Shown one piece after another: positions 1-11,005 of a DNA stretch of 64,000 bases (the stretch's first letter is position 1; each line of letters starts with the position of its first letter). Made by a program: the position numbers and the translations under genes. Under the pieces are notes generated by a model. That model made no database searches, was not told where the DNA came from, and was given only the letters and a program-made list of their open reading frames with translations. The stretch is from Corydoras sp. C115 (lineage: Eukaryota; Chordata; Actinopteri; Siluriformes; Callichthyidae): contig JAFMOC010000072.1 in the NCBI GenBank assembly GCA_019802505.1, positions 3,366,501-3,430,500 of the forward strand. The letters run 5' to 3'.

Positions 1-404
1 TTTCTTCTAAATATCGCCATGGCTATGTTGAGTCGCTCTTTCATTATATAATTAATTGTAACGTATAATGGTGATTAATTGCAAAAAAAAAATTAATTGC
101 CTCATCTGTGATGCATTTCTACAATAATAACTAATGATTTTTTTTTTTTTTGCTTAAGATTCATATCTTGTCAATTTCTTATGAAGCACTTTAAAAGAAA
201 TTTGTAAGCAAAAATCTATATTATATTTCTCGATAAGCAACCAAAGCTTAGTGCTTAAAGCTTAGCTTAGTTACACTCAACTGCTAGTTCCCCATTCATT
301 TTCATTACCTAAATAAATTACTACACAATACTACACAAATGTTTAATATCTTTATTTACTTCTGATTGTGTTTGCATTGAACATTCTGTATGCATGCATA
401 TGCA

Positions 405-540
405 CAAAAGTTTGGACACACCACCTTCTTGCTCTGTTTTACATCTTTTTTCACCACTTACCATATAGATGGACTTTGCTATTTTACAATTACTGATAAA
501 ATTGACAATAAGTGGGACAAAAAGGAGGTGTGTCCAAAGG
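405..540. mobile_element. Short Tc1-like terminal-repeat remnant (MITE-like)
   Basis: Left end reads caaaagtttggacacacc and the right end reads ggtgtgtccaaagg, which is the inverted match. About 100 bases of unrelated AT-rich DNA lie between them and no ORF is present. The ends resemble those of fish Tc1 elements, so this is probably an internally deleted copy. It sits in an intron or upstream part of ccdc174. The rest of 1-1557 shows no recognisable coding exon. Confidence 0.45.
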
Positions 541-1557
541 TAATTGGGTAACGATATATCAGAGTTGGAAGACTAAAAAGAAAAAATTGACAGTACAACA
601 TATGCATAATAATTTGTGCATTCTTTTATTTAATAGGGATTTATTTGCTGCATAATTTAATTATGCATTATGACAGCAATTATGACTTATGATTTTTCCT
701 GCTATAATTTTGAAATACAATAGATGTCGCTGTTTACTGCGTCGAAACATTAACAATATGCTCGAATAAACGACACTGCTTCATCCACTAATTATTACTA
801 ATAATTTTAAAGAGTTTCACACTAAACAGGTAAACAGGTACCTATTGTTTGTCAAACACAGAAACGTGCGGTGCATATTGTTTTTCTTGCTAAAATTCCA
901 CTTGCAAATCTTTGTCAGTTGGTATATTTAAAATAATTTTTTTAAGTATAAATTAAAGTACAATACATCTTCATGGTAAACATGTCTTTGTCTGGGAGTG
1001 CTGCTGACAATTATTTTTACTTTTGTTTATTTTTAACAAGTACAATTAGGTGTATTACAGGGAACACTAGACACTAAATACATGACCATCTATTTGGCCA
1101 TTTTTAACCCAATGACCTAGTGTGAGAGATGCAATAGGTTTATTCCAAAATCGATCTCATCTTTTTCTCATTCGCTTACTCCTGTATTAGGGTTGTGGGG
1201 GGCTGATCGAGTCTCAAATATACTTAACTTTATAACAATGACAAACCTGAATAGACTTCAATAAAAGCACTCCAAATAAACTGCTATTAACACTGATTTA
1301 AAAAAAAAAAAGAATCCTGTCATGTAAATGGCCTTGATGCTGACATGGCATAGAACCCTACCTACATGTACCTACCTACCTCGATTAGCCAGCCGCAAAA
1401 GCCTTGATCATACCTCAGAAATTGATTGCTTTATTAATTTTCTTTCTTTAATGGTGTATTAACTTTAGTGTGAAGTATGAGTGAAATTTTTTTGCACTTT
1501 TCTTGCATCTGATATTCAATCTAATTGTCCTTACCACTGCTTGTTAAATTCCCTCAG

Positions 1558-4500
1558 ACAAAAACTGGAGGAAAAGGCACGTCTCTATGAACAGATGACC
1601 AAAGGCGACTTTCTAGGTACTAGTGCCTTACATTTAAAATAGAAGCTTGTGAGGCTGATCACTTAAAAAAATTTCTAACTGATTCTTTAGCTGTAGAAGC
1701 ACAGCAGGTGTAATAAGTTTTTACCTTTCTTTAGATGAGGAGACAGAAAGCCTTTACTTGGTTGACTTTACTCAGAAGATTATTGAGCAAAAGAAAGTGG
1801 CAGTTGATGCTGAGATGGGTGACAGAGATGGAGAAGATTTGGACACTTGCATACCTATCCAACCTCCACAGAATGAAGATGAAGAATGGTACAACACAAT
1901 GCTACACACAATTGATGTCCCCTAAGAGCATGTATGTATGATCTAATAGTTTCCCCTTTCACTCTCAGGGTGGACTATGTAGATGCCCTGGGCAGATCAA
2001 GAAAATGTTTAAGAAAAGATCTTCCGGAGTTTCAGAAAATGGACCTGGAATTTCAGAACAAAATGTACGTAGCAGAATATTTTTAAATGCATAAGGTGAG
2101 ATGATGATGATGATGATAATCACATCAACCTTTGGTTCATTTATTAGAGTGAAGGATGCTGATCGGACTCTGTTGTCTGAGGACATGAGACGACAGATGC
2201 AGAGAGAGCAGTGGGAAAGGGAGGAAGAAGAACAGATGAAGAGACCTGTAGGACCTATACATTATGAGAATATTCGAGATCAAGGTAAGAAATGAAATAA
2301 TGTTGCAATCAGTAATTAAAGTAGTCATATCATTTGTAAGTGAATATTTTGGTGGTGTATTCTCTTTCCTGATTGTTTAAAGGTCCCCATCACATCATAG
2401 GTGACACATTATAAGAAATTTAGATTTGTGTTTGTGTGTGTGTATCATAATCCACAAATGGAGATTAGTGTGTGTGTGCTCAATTGTATATAAAGTGGGG
2501 AATATTTGATACACTGCCTATTTTCCCACATACAAATGTAGGGATTTATAATTTTATTGTAGGTACACTTCAACTGTGAGAAAACAAAACATAAATCCAG
2601 AAAATCATGTATTATTTGTAAATAATTAATTTGTATTTTTTTGTGCGTAAAATGAGTATTTGATGTAATATAAAAAGAAAACTTAATATTTGGTACTGAT
2701 TAGGGCTGCCACTAATGACTTTATCGATTCGACTATCCACTGTTTTATCAATTAGTTGACTAGTCTAAACAATTAATTTCTTCCAATGAAAAAAAACTGA
2801 TAATCTCATGTAATTTCATTTTAGTTATACAACAAACTGCAAAACTTCACCCTCCAGCATAGTAAACAAACAAGAAAGAGTACTTATTCAAACAGTCACG
2901 TAAATTGCAAAGAAATGCACTTTCCTATTAAATTCTTTATCAAATTCAAGTTCTCCGTATTAAACAAAGTGCAAACTACTAGGGGTGCAGGAAAAAATTG
3001 TTTTTTGTTATTTGTAGTCCAGGCGATTAGGAATCGATTCAAAATGTCCAAGAATCGATTTTCAATAAATGTGGGGTTTTTAAAAGTTTATTAAAGTTTT
3101 TTTTTTTTGGCTCCCCCTCCTGAGTGTACCTCATATCGCATTACGGATCTGCTCAGCCGGCATACAGCAAGCTTGTTAACCAGCTCCTATTGTAGTTCGC
3201 TAGTATGCTACTTCATGCTAGCGGGAAGCATGGAACAGGGGAGAGAGCGATTCGACGCCCCGTCGGCTTTAAAAGCCGACTTTTAAAGTCAGAGAGAGAG
3301 AGAGAGTTAAGTTTAGTTATGTTAAGTTTTAAAGATTTGCAAAATCTAAATGCACTCTGACTGTAAAGATTGTATTTTAGTTTCAATTAAAGGCTACTTT
3401 GGTAATAATATATTTAGAATTGTTTGTTCATTGATGTTTTTTTATGTAAGAAAAAAGCAGGCAGGCAGCTCAGCGAACCTAACTGCTCTTTTTAATTTAG
3501 CGCAATTTTGTATAAATATAAAATGATGCAAAAAGATTTGATACAGGAAGGAGCCTGAAAGTATTGTTTTACATTGTTGTTTCATATTGTCAATCACAAT
3601 TTAAACAAAATTTAAAGAGCGTTTGAACTGAAGAATCGATTCTGAATCGAAGATCGTTTTTGAATCGAAGATCGTTTCTGAATCGAATCGTGACCTCAAA
3701 AATCGGAATCAAATCGCAAGACACTGAGAGATTTGCACCCCTACAAACTACTTTTGAACTGCCATCTACAGCATAGTTAAGATCATGTTAAGTACACAAA
3801 AAAAAGCTGCTGCCGATTTCGGTGAGCAATCCTCGCTTTATAAGTAATTCATTTAATTGCCTTTATCTTGGCGGCATGGTGGCTTAGTGGTTAGCACGTT
3901 CGCCTCTCAGCGCTAGGAATTCCCGGTTCAAATCCCCATCTGGGTGGAGTTTCCATGTTCTCCCTGTGCCTGCGTGGGTTTCCTCCGGGTTCTCTCCGGT
4001 TTCCTCCCACAGTCCAAAAACATGGATCAAGTAAATTGAGTTCTCCAAATTGCCCCATATAGAGTGTGTATGCGTGCGTGTCTGTGTGAGTGAGTGTGTG
4101 CCCAGCGATAGATTGGCGCTCTGTCCTGGGTGTATCTTCCCAGCGCCCGAAACGTTCTCCCCTGGATGGGCATGGGGAACCCCACCGCAACCCTAATATA
4201 GGATAAAGCGGAACATAATGTATGAATGAATGAATGAATGCCTTTATCTTATACTAAGAACAAAACAGAAAGAAAAGAGAATTAATTAATAATAATTTAT
4301 ATTAATTATTTAATAATCTAAATTGTTAAAACTATATTGCTTATGTATATGGCATTCCATACACAATGAATTGTGTCTAAAATTATTGGCAAAATAAAAG
4401 TGATAAGGGACCCGTCTCTTCATATTCAGCAAGCACTAAGGACACGGAGTCGACGATCTAATCACAACATTTACTATCAGTCTCTGTCACTGGAAAAACA

Positions 4501-6428
4501 GAAACACTTACAGCGGCTTTGCCTTTTCTGTGTGCTTCCGCTTTTAAGGTGTTTGTGCATCGCACAGCATTGTGCTGTTGTTGCCAATATATGCCATTAG
4601 AGATTTGCAAAGTGTACATATAACTTTTTTGTTTTCAGCCAGTTTAAAGTAACCCTTATCACTTATCACTTTTATTTTCATTGTTGAAAATTATCCATAT
4701 TTTGACTTAAATTTACTTTTATTCATCCAGCAATTTTATTTTTGACTGAAAACAACACAGGCTTCTCCCAGGAGATAATATGATGATGTACAAGAGGCAT
4801 CATTGTGGTAAAATATATTTCTCAGCTTTTTTTCACATTTGAACAAAAACTGGCATGTCCAAAATTATTCATACCCTTCTCAATAATTAATAGAAAAGCC
4901 TTTATTGGCTATTACAGCAATCAAATGCTTCCTGTAATTGCTGACCAGCTTTGTGCATGTCTCCACTGGTATTTTTGCCCATTCATCTTTTGTGATGAGG
5001 TCTTCTTGCCATCACCCTGATCTTTAGCTCCCTTCACAGATTCTAAATTGGATTCAAGTCAGGACTCTGGCTGGGCCACTGCAAAACATTAATGTTTTTG
5101 TCTGCTAACCATTTCTTCACCACTTTTGCTGTGTGTTTTGGGTTGATGTCATGCTGAAATGTCCACTGGTTCCCAAGGCCAAGTTTCTCTGCAGACTGCC
5201 TGATGTTGTTGTTGAGAATCTTGATGTATTGCTCTTTTTTCATGGTGCTATTTACTGCAATCAAGTTCCCTGGTTCATTGGCTGAAAAACACCCCCAAAA
5301 CATTAGGTTCCTACGACCATGTTTGACAGTGGGGATGGTGTTCTTGGGGTTGAAGGCTTCTACTTTTTTACGCCAAATGAAGGACACATCATTGTGGTCA
5401 AACAATTAAATTTTTGTTTCATATGGCCATAAAACAGGAGACCACTTTGTCCAGATGAGCATTTGCAAAGGTCAAGCGGGCTTTTGTGTGGCTTTTCTGG
5501 AGAAGTGGCGTACTCCTTGGTCTGCGTCCGTAGAACCCAGCAGTGTGCAGTGTTCGTTGGACTGTCTGCCTTGATGGTGCCACCAGCAGATCCCAGATTC
5601 ACCAGAATGGCCTTGGTGGTGATCCTTGGATTTATCTTCACCTCTCTCACTATCGTCCTGGCCAGCACAGGTGTCACTTTTGGCTTCCTACCACATCTGT
5701 GATTTTCCACAATGCGGATCATCTTGTATTTTTTAATAATACTTTGCACTGTAGCCACTGGAACTTGAAAACATTTTGATATGGCCTTATAGCCCTTTCC
5801 TGACTTGTGAGTGGCCACAATGCACAGCCGGAGGTCCTTAGTGAGCTCCTTTGTCTTAGCCATGACTGTCCACAAACCAACTGCAGAAAGCTGCTGTTTT
5901 TCACCTGTTGAGTTGATTAAAACAGCTGTTCTCAATGAATCATTAAGTAATTAATTAAGTAATGCTTTAAGTAATTAAGATGCTTTAAAACAGCTTGGAC
6001 TATTTGGAATGGTATAGAACTTTAGATTTTCCCATAGACTGTGACAGTTTTTGTTCAAATGTGAATATTTTTTTCCACAATGATGCCTCTTGTACATCAT
6101 CTTTTTATCTCCTGGGAGATGTCTGTCGTTTCAAAAATAAAATTGCTGGTTGCATAAAAGTAAATTGAAGTCAAAATTATATATATAATTTTATATAAAA
6201 AAAATATATATATATATATATAATATATATATAAATAGTTCTTAAAGACCAAGAGAATGGAGTTTCTGCATAGTGCATGCTGGATATGATGAGGCATATC
6301 CCTCATCTTTTATTTTTGCTATAATTGTAAGCACAATTCATGTGTATGGAATGTCATATATATATATATATATACAATCAATATAGTTTTAATAAATTAG
6401 ATTAATATATAACGTGTATATTAATGTA

Positions 6429-6520
<92 letters not shown>

Positions 6521-9402
6521 ATATACACTCACCGGCCACTTTATTAGGTACACCATTCTAGTAACGGGTTGGACCCCCTTTTGCCTTCCGAAATGCCTCA
6601 ATTCTTCATGGCATAGATTCAACAAGGTGCTGGAAGCATTCCTCAGAGAGTTTGGTCCATATTGACATGATGGCATCACACAGTTGCCGCAGATTTGTCG
6701 GCTGCACATCCATGATGCGAATCCCTCGTTCCATCACATCCCAAAGATGCTCTATTGGATTGAGGTCTGGTGACTGTGGAGGCCATTTGAGTACAGTGAA
6801 CTCATTGTCATGTTCAAGAAACCAGTCTGAGATGATTCCAGCTTTATGACATGGCGCATTATCCTGCTGAAAGTAGCCATCAGATGTTGGGTACATTGTG
6901 GTCATAAAGGAATGGACATGGTCAGCAACAATACTCAGGTAGGCTGTGGCGTTGCAACGATGCTCAATTGGTACCAAGGGGCCCAAAGAGTGCCAAGAAA
7001 ATATTCCCCACACCATGACACCACCACCACCAGCCTGAACCGTTGATACAAAGCAGGATGGATCCATGCTTTCATGTTGTTGATGCCAAATTCTGACCCT
7101 ACCATCCGAATGTCGCAGCAGAAATCGAGACTCATCAGACCAGGCAACGTTTTTCCAATGTTCTATTGTCCAATTTCGATGAGCTTGTGCAAATTGTAGC
7201 CTCAGTTTCCTGTTCTTAGCTGAAAGGAGTGGCACCCGGTGTGGTCTTCTGCTGCTGTAGCCCATCTGCCTCAAAGTTCGACGTACTGTGCGTTCAGAGA
7301 TGCTCTTCTGCCTACCTTGGTTGTAACGGGTGGCTATTTGAGTCACTGTTGCCTTTCTATCAGCTCGAACCAGTCTGGCCATTCTCCTCTGACCTCTGGC
7401 ATCAACAAGGCATTTCCGCCCACAGAACTGCCGCTCACTGGATGCTTTTTCTTTTTCGGACCATTCTCTGTAAACCCTAGAGATGGTTGTGCGTGAAAAT
7501 CCCAGTAGATCAGCAGTTTCTGAAATACTCAGACCAGCCCTTCTGGCACCAACAACCATGCCACGTTCAAAGGCACTCAAATCACCTTTCTTCCCCATAC
7601 TGATGCTCGGTTTGAACTGCAGGAGATTGTCTTGACCATGTCTACATGTCTAAATGCACTGAGTTGCCGCCATGTGATTGGCTGATTAGAAATTAAGTAT
7701 TAACGAGCAGTTGGACAGGTGTACCTAATAAAGTGGTCGGTGAGTGTATGTATATATGTGTTTGTGTGTGTGTACATGTGCATGTGTGTGAAACCTGCCA
7801 ATCGCCTACTACAATTAAATCTCTAAATGCCATAAATATGTGAAAACATGGACAAGTGCACATGCCTAAACCCATGAAAAATATCTACACAAGACACCAC
7901 AAGAACAGTCCTAACCTCCCAATTATTAAAATAAATATGTCAATATAAAATGATAAAAAGCATAACAAAAATAAATAGATTGATATATAAAACCAGAAAC
8001 TTCATGGTCTGCTGTGATTGTAAATATATTTAATTAGGTTACATTTAAATGATTTTTCTACCATTACAGAGGCCAGAGACTTGGGTGTTGGATATTTTGC
8101 CTTTTCTCAAGATGAGTGTCAGCGTAAAAAGCAGAGAGAAACTCTTGATATGCTGAGGGAACAGGTAAGAACCATTGGGCACAACTCTTTTCACCAGCAA
8201 AGCACATTTAAATTTAACAGCAAAGCCTGGACTCATCATTCTGTTATAAAACCTTTTCTTTTTAATTAAAAACATGCTTGATGTGACATCTCATATATGT
8301 GATATAATGGTTTAATGTATGACTTACATTTTTAACAACCCTCACATTTTTAACTACAATTGTAAAACAGCAAGCCGACCAGGAAAAGTGGAAGTTGTTG
8401 TAGCTGCAAGGGTAGCTGGGACCAATTCACAATGGAATATCAAAAAAAAGCTCCTGCAGGTGTCTTAGTACTTTTGCTCATATAGTGTAGGAAATGATCA
8501 CTGTTCATTACAAGTGGGTACAAATTATCGTGTGTATTTCCCAATAAATTAAAGTTTAAAATAGCAGAGATGTTCACTTTTTTTAACCATGTAGACGACA
8601 GAACAACGGGAAAAGCGAGAGCAGCTGAAGGAGAAAAGAAAAGCTCTTCTTGATGCAAGACTGGCCAAAGTAAAACAGCGGAAAATGAAAAAAAGCAAGC
8701 TGGAGCCTGGTGCAGATGATGGTGTGTATGTGTATATTATCGGCTATGTAATTATAAAGTTGCTGATAATCCCACAAGATGTAAGAGACAATTATATATA
8801 GCAGGTTGCTTCACCTTGCAAATGTGTGTGTCATGATGTTTTTTGTTGTGAGACTGATGCAAGTTCCACTTTCTTATAGCTGTTTCTGCTGTTGAAGATG
8901 TTAAAAAGGATGAGGAGACTAAAGATACCATAAGGGTTCTTCCACCATCTGCTACAGTGAAAAAAGTTGAGGTTGAAATTCAAGAAAGAAAAGACACCAA
9001 ACCAGGTGTACCACATGTTCGAGAGTGGGACAGAGGAAAAGGTAATCCAAGCACAGCTTAATTTTCTGATTGGATTTTTATTATTCCTGTATTATAATTT
9101 TTTTACTCTTCCTTCTGTCAGAATTCTCATGGGGTCAGTGGACAAATCGTCGTCGGGAGGAACGAGAGACTGAATTCGCCCCGCCCTCATCATATTTTAC
9201 ATGTGATCGAAAAGGCAGATCTTTCGATGGGGGATTAAATAAAAGCAAACCTGCCTTCCAAGCTTCTGAGACACAAAGTCGATCAAATCAGGACAGCTCT
9301 GAAAGAACCTCACAGAGCACACCAACAAACCAATTCACATATTCACAACAGCCTGGCCAGACACTGGATGAGCTTTTAGCCTTTTATAAACACTCTGTTT
9401 GA
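1558..9402 (+). CDS. ccdc174: Coiled-coil domain-containing protein 174, 5'-partial (8 exons)
   Basis: Exons: 1558-1616, 1735-1888, 1969-2064, 2148-2284, 8070-8164, 8595-8721, 8880-9041, 9122-9402 (stop TGA 9400-9402). All are bounded by AG/GT and phases join exactly, giving 369 residues; about 100 N-terminal residues expected from vertebrate CCDC174 lie left of the window. Diagnostic stretches are LEEKARLYEQMTKGDF, YLVDFTQKIIEQ, EWVDYVDALGRSR, GVGYFAFSQDE, ERKDTKPGVPHVREWDRGK and the C-terminal TLDELLAFYKHSV. The middle is highly charged (KR/E-rich, coiled coil; basic KQRKMKKSK could act as a nuclear signal). The vertebrate protein is nuclear and linked to RNA processing and exon-junction factors; that is family knowledge. 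Intron 4 (2285-8069) holds an hAT-like element, a SINE and two Tc1 elements. No frame damage is seen. Confidence 0.93.
2980..3743. mobile_element. Non-autonomous hAT-like transposon, 764 bp
   Basis: Ends are TAGGGGTGCA and TGCACCCCTA, exact inverted repeats. Both sides carry the 8-bp direct repeat CAAACTAC (2972-2979 and 3744-3751), the usual hAT target duplication. Subterminal DNA is rich in AATCGATTC-type motifs on both sides. There is no transposase ORF, so it must have been moved in trans. It lies in ccdc174 intron 4. Confidence 0.75.
3870..4238 (+). mobile_element. Mermaid-type tRNA-derived SINE
   Basis: The head ggcggcatggtggcttagtg, A/B-box-like tRNA region, middle with TTTCCTCCCACAGTCC, and tail of gaat repeats match the common fish Mermaid/Merman SINE. 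It is flanked by the 12-bp target duplication tgcctttatctt (3858-3869 and 4239-4250), so both ends are well defined. ORFs read across it are chance. Confidence 0.85.
4345..6357 (-). mobile_element. Decayed Tc1/mariner element with long inverted ends
   Basis: Outer ends (around 4345 tatggcattccatacac and the reverse at about 6340-6357) and inner stretches such as gatgtacaagaggcatcatt (about 4782 and, inverted, about 6080-6100) form imperfect inverted repeats several hundred bases long. A broken minus-strand transposase lies between them. Boundaries are approximate. Confidence 0.7.
4885..5862 (-). pseudogene. Tc1-like transposase, broken
   Basis: Reading on -, MAKTKELTKDLRL starts near 5862 (N-terminal helix-turn-helix DNA-binding region with GKGYKAISK). 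Later pieces are WRKKVEAFNPKNTIPTVKHG, WTFQHDINPKHTAK and LQWPSQSPDLNPI, and the C-terminus ends near 4885 (VIANKGFSINY). The pieces lie in different frames. At the third catalytic position the expected Glu after NPI is a TAG stop (5043-5045), and the first Asp region (WSDET) is replaced by YGHMKQ. The enzyme is dead. Confidence 0.8.
6430..6506. repeat. (AT)n microsatellite
   Basis: About 38 AT units followed by GT units, directly next to the left end of the DD36E transposon. Short ORFs of repeating YIYIYI that run through it are artefacts. Confidence 0.95.
6524..7748 (-). mobile_element. Tc1/mariner element, DD36E (Incomer-like), 1.2 kb
   Basis: Terminal inverted repeats of 31 nt with one mismatch: 6524-6554 begins tacactcaccggccacttta and 7718-7748 is its inverse. 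TA dinucleotides sit at the edges. One long transposase ORF fills the interior on -. It lies in ccdc174 intron 4, antisense to the gene. Length, short terminal repeats and D-E spacing fit the DD36E Incomer group known from fishes. Confidence 0.88.
6606..7598 (-). CDS. DD36E Tc1/mariner transposase, nearly intact (premature stop near C-terminus)
   Basis: 330 residues from MGKKGDLSAFERGM. Residues 1-115 form the paired helix-turn-helix DNA-binding region (ISETADLLGFSRTTISRVYREW). The DDE catalytic domain follows with WSDESRF (first Asp), YFQQDNAPCH (second Asp) and SPDLNPIEHLWD (Glu). I count 36 residues between the second Asp and the Glu, against 34 in ordinary Tc1. The ORF stops at TGA 6606-6608 after VESMP, but the same frame continues RIEAFRKAKGGPTRY to a TAG, the usual Tc1-type C-terminus. 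The TGA is therefore probably a CGA-to-TGA change that removes about 16 residues. All three catalytic residues remain. Confidence 0.88.
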   Translation of the reverse strand: MGKKGDLSAFERGMVVGARRAGLSISETADLLGFSRTTISRVYREWSEKEKASSERQFCGRKCLVDARGQRRMARLVRADRKATVTQIATRYNQGRQKSISERTVRRTLRQMGYSSRRPHRVPLLSAKNRKLRLQFAQAHRNWTIEHWKNVAWSDESRFLLRHSDGRVRIWHQQHESMDPSCFVSTVQAGGGGVMVWGIFSWHSLGPLVPIEHRCNATAYLSIVADHVHSFMTTMYPTSDGYFQQDNAPCHKAGIISDWFLEHDNEFTVLKWPPQSPDLNPIEHLWDVMERGIRIMDVQPTNLRQLCDAIMSIWTKLSEECFQHLVESMP

Positions 9403-9566
9403 GCTGGAATTGATCAAAGGATTAAGGGTAAACAATTAAACAACATTGTTGATCTCAGAATTGTACTTTGAAGGCCCTTTATCCACCTCAATGACTGTAT
9501 TTAGACTATTTGTTACTTTATTTACTAAGGATAGAGAACATGGACAATCTCATTGATTGAGACTTC

Positions 9567-9572
9567 AATAAA
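9567..9572 (+). promoter_or_regulatory. Polyadenylation signal AATAAA for ccdc174
   Basis: AATAAA lies 165 bases after the ccdc174 stop codon, on the coding strand, before the next repeat. This is a plausible 3' UTR length. No other AATAAA was noticed between the stop and this site. Confidence 0.6.
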
Positions 9573-9734
9573 TAGTAGCGGAGAAAATATAATGAATCGA
9601 ATGTTTCAACAACTCCTGAATTTCAGGTTATTTTAACTTTTATATGTAAGCTAAGACCCAGTGGGCACAACCATTCACCAACAAAGAGCATTAGGATTTA
9701 ACAGCAAATCTAAGCTTACACTTATCATTCTGTA

Positions 9735-9737
<3 letters not shown>

Positions 9738-9792
<55 letters not shown>
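9738..9792. repeat. (AT)n then (AC)n microsatellite
   Basis: A run of AT followed by ACACAC, ending at the left inverted repeat of the next Tc1 element. Confidence 0.9.
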
Positions 9793-9793
<1 letters not shown>

Positions 9794-11005
9794 GTGGTGT
9801 AAAAAAAAGTGTTTTCCCCCTTCCTGTTTTTTTTGCATGTTTGTCACACTTAAGTGTTTCAGACCATCAAACCAATTTAAACAATAGTCAAGGACAACAC
9901 AAGTAAACACAAAATGCAATTTGTAAATGAAGGTGTTTATTATTAAAGGAGAAAAAAAATCCAAACCATCATGGCCCTGTGTGAAAAAGTGATTGCCCCC
10001 TTGTTAAAACATACTATAACTGTGGTTTTTAACACCTGAGTTCAATTTCTCTAGCCACACCCAGACCTGATTATTGCCACACCTGTTCTCAATCAAGACA
10101 TCACTTAAATAGGAGCTGTCTGATACAGTAAAGTCCACCAAAAGATCCTTAAAAGCTACACATCATGCCGAGATCCAAAGAAATTCAGAAACAATTGAGA
10201 AATAAAGTAATTGAGATCTATCAGTCTGGAAAGGGTTATAAAGCCATTTCCAAAGCTTTGGGAATCCAGCGAACCACAGTGAGAGCCCAGGAGTGTCCGG
10301 CTGCCCAAAATTACCCCAAGAGCGCAGCAAATGGGGTTTGGAACACTGCATTTAAAAAAAAGAACATTATACCAACAGTAAAATATGGTGGTGGTAGTGT
10401 GATGGTCTGGGGCTGTTTTGCTGCGGCAGGACCTGGAAGACTTGCTGTGATAAATGGAACTATGAATTCTGCTGTCTAGCTAAAGATCCTGAAGGAGAAT
10501 GTCCGACCATCTGTTCGTGAACTCAAGCTGAAACGAACTTGGGTTCCGCAGCAGGACAATGATCCAAAACACACCAGCAAGTCCACCTCTGAATGGCTGA
10601 AGAAAAACAAAATGAAGACTTTGGAGTGGCCTAGCCAAAGTCCTGACCTGAATCCTATTGAGATGTTGTGGTATGACCTTAAAAAGGCCGTTCATGCTCG
10701 AAAACCCTCTAATGTAACTGAATTAGAACAATTCTGCAAAGATGAGTGGGCCAAAATTCCTCCAGAACGCTGTAAAAGACTCATTGCAAGTTCTTGCAAA
10801 TGCTTGGTTGCCGTTGTTGCTGCTAAGGGTGGCCCAACCAGTTATTAAGTTTAGGGGGGCAATCACTTTTTCACACAGGGCCATGATGGTTTGGATTTTT
10901 TTTCTCCTTTAATAATAAACACCTTCATTTACAAATTGCATTTTGTGTTTACTTGTGTTGTCCCTGACTATTGTTTAAATTGGTTTGATGTTCTGAAATG
11001 ACATT
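9793..11005 (+). mobile_element. Internally deleted Tc1 element with about 200-bp inverted repeats
   Basis: The left repeat (9793-10002) ends gtgaaaaagtgattgccccc. The right repeat starts at about 10857 with gggggcaatcactttttcac and runs to about 11005, where homology stops. The outer end of the right repeat is therefore missing. A deleted transposase lies between. The element is intergenic, between ccdc174 and the sorting nexin gene. Confidence 0.8.
10165..10848 (+). pseudogene. Tc1 transposase (DD34E), internally deleted
   Basis: Starts MPRSKEIQKQLRNKVIEIYQ with the helix-turn-helix GKGYKAISKALGIQRTTVRA, then jumps to IIPTVKYGGGSVMVWGCF. Most of the region between the DNA-binding domain and the first catalytic Asp is deleted. 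A TAG at 10477-10479 interrupts it, after which VPQQDNDPKH and WPSQSPDLNPIEMLW (second Asp and Glu, 34 apart) and the C-terminal AAKGGPTSY are intact. It cannot be active. Confidence 0.85.

Noticed and set aside
3870..4000. tRNA gene-like A and B boxes
   Set aside because: They belong to SINE heads, with SINE bodies, tails and target duplications attached. No stand-alone cloverleaf tRNA gene was seen in the window.
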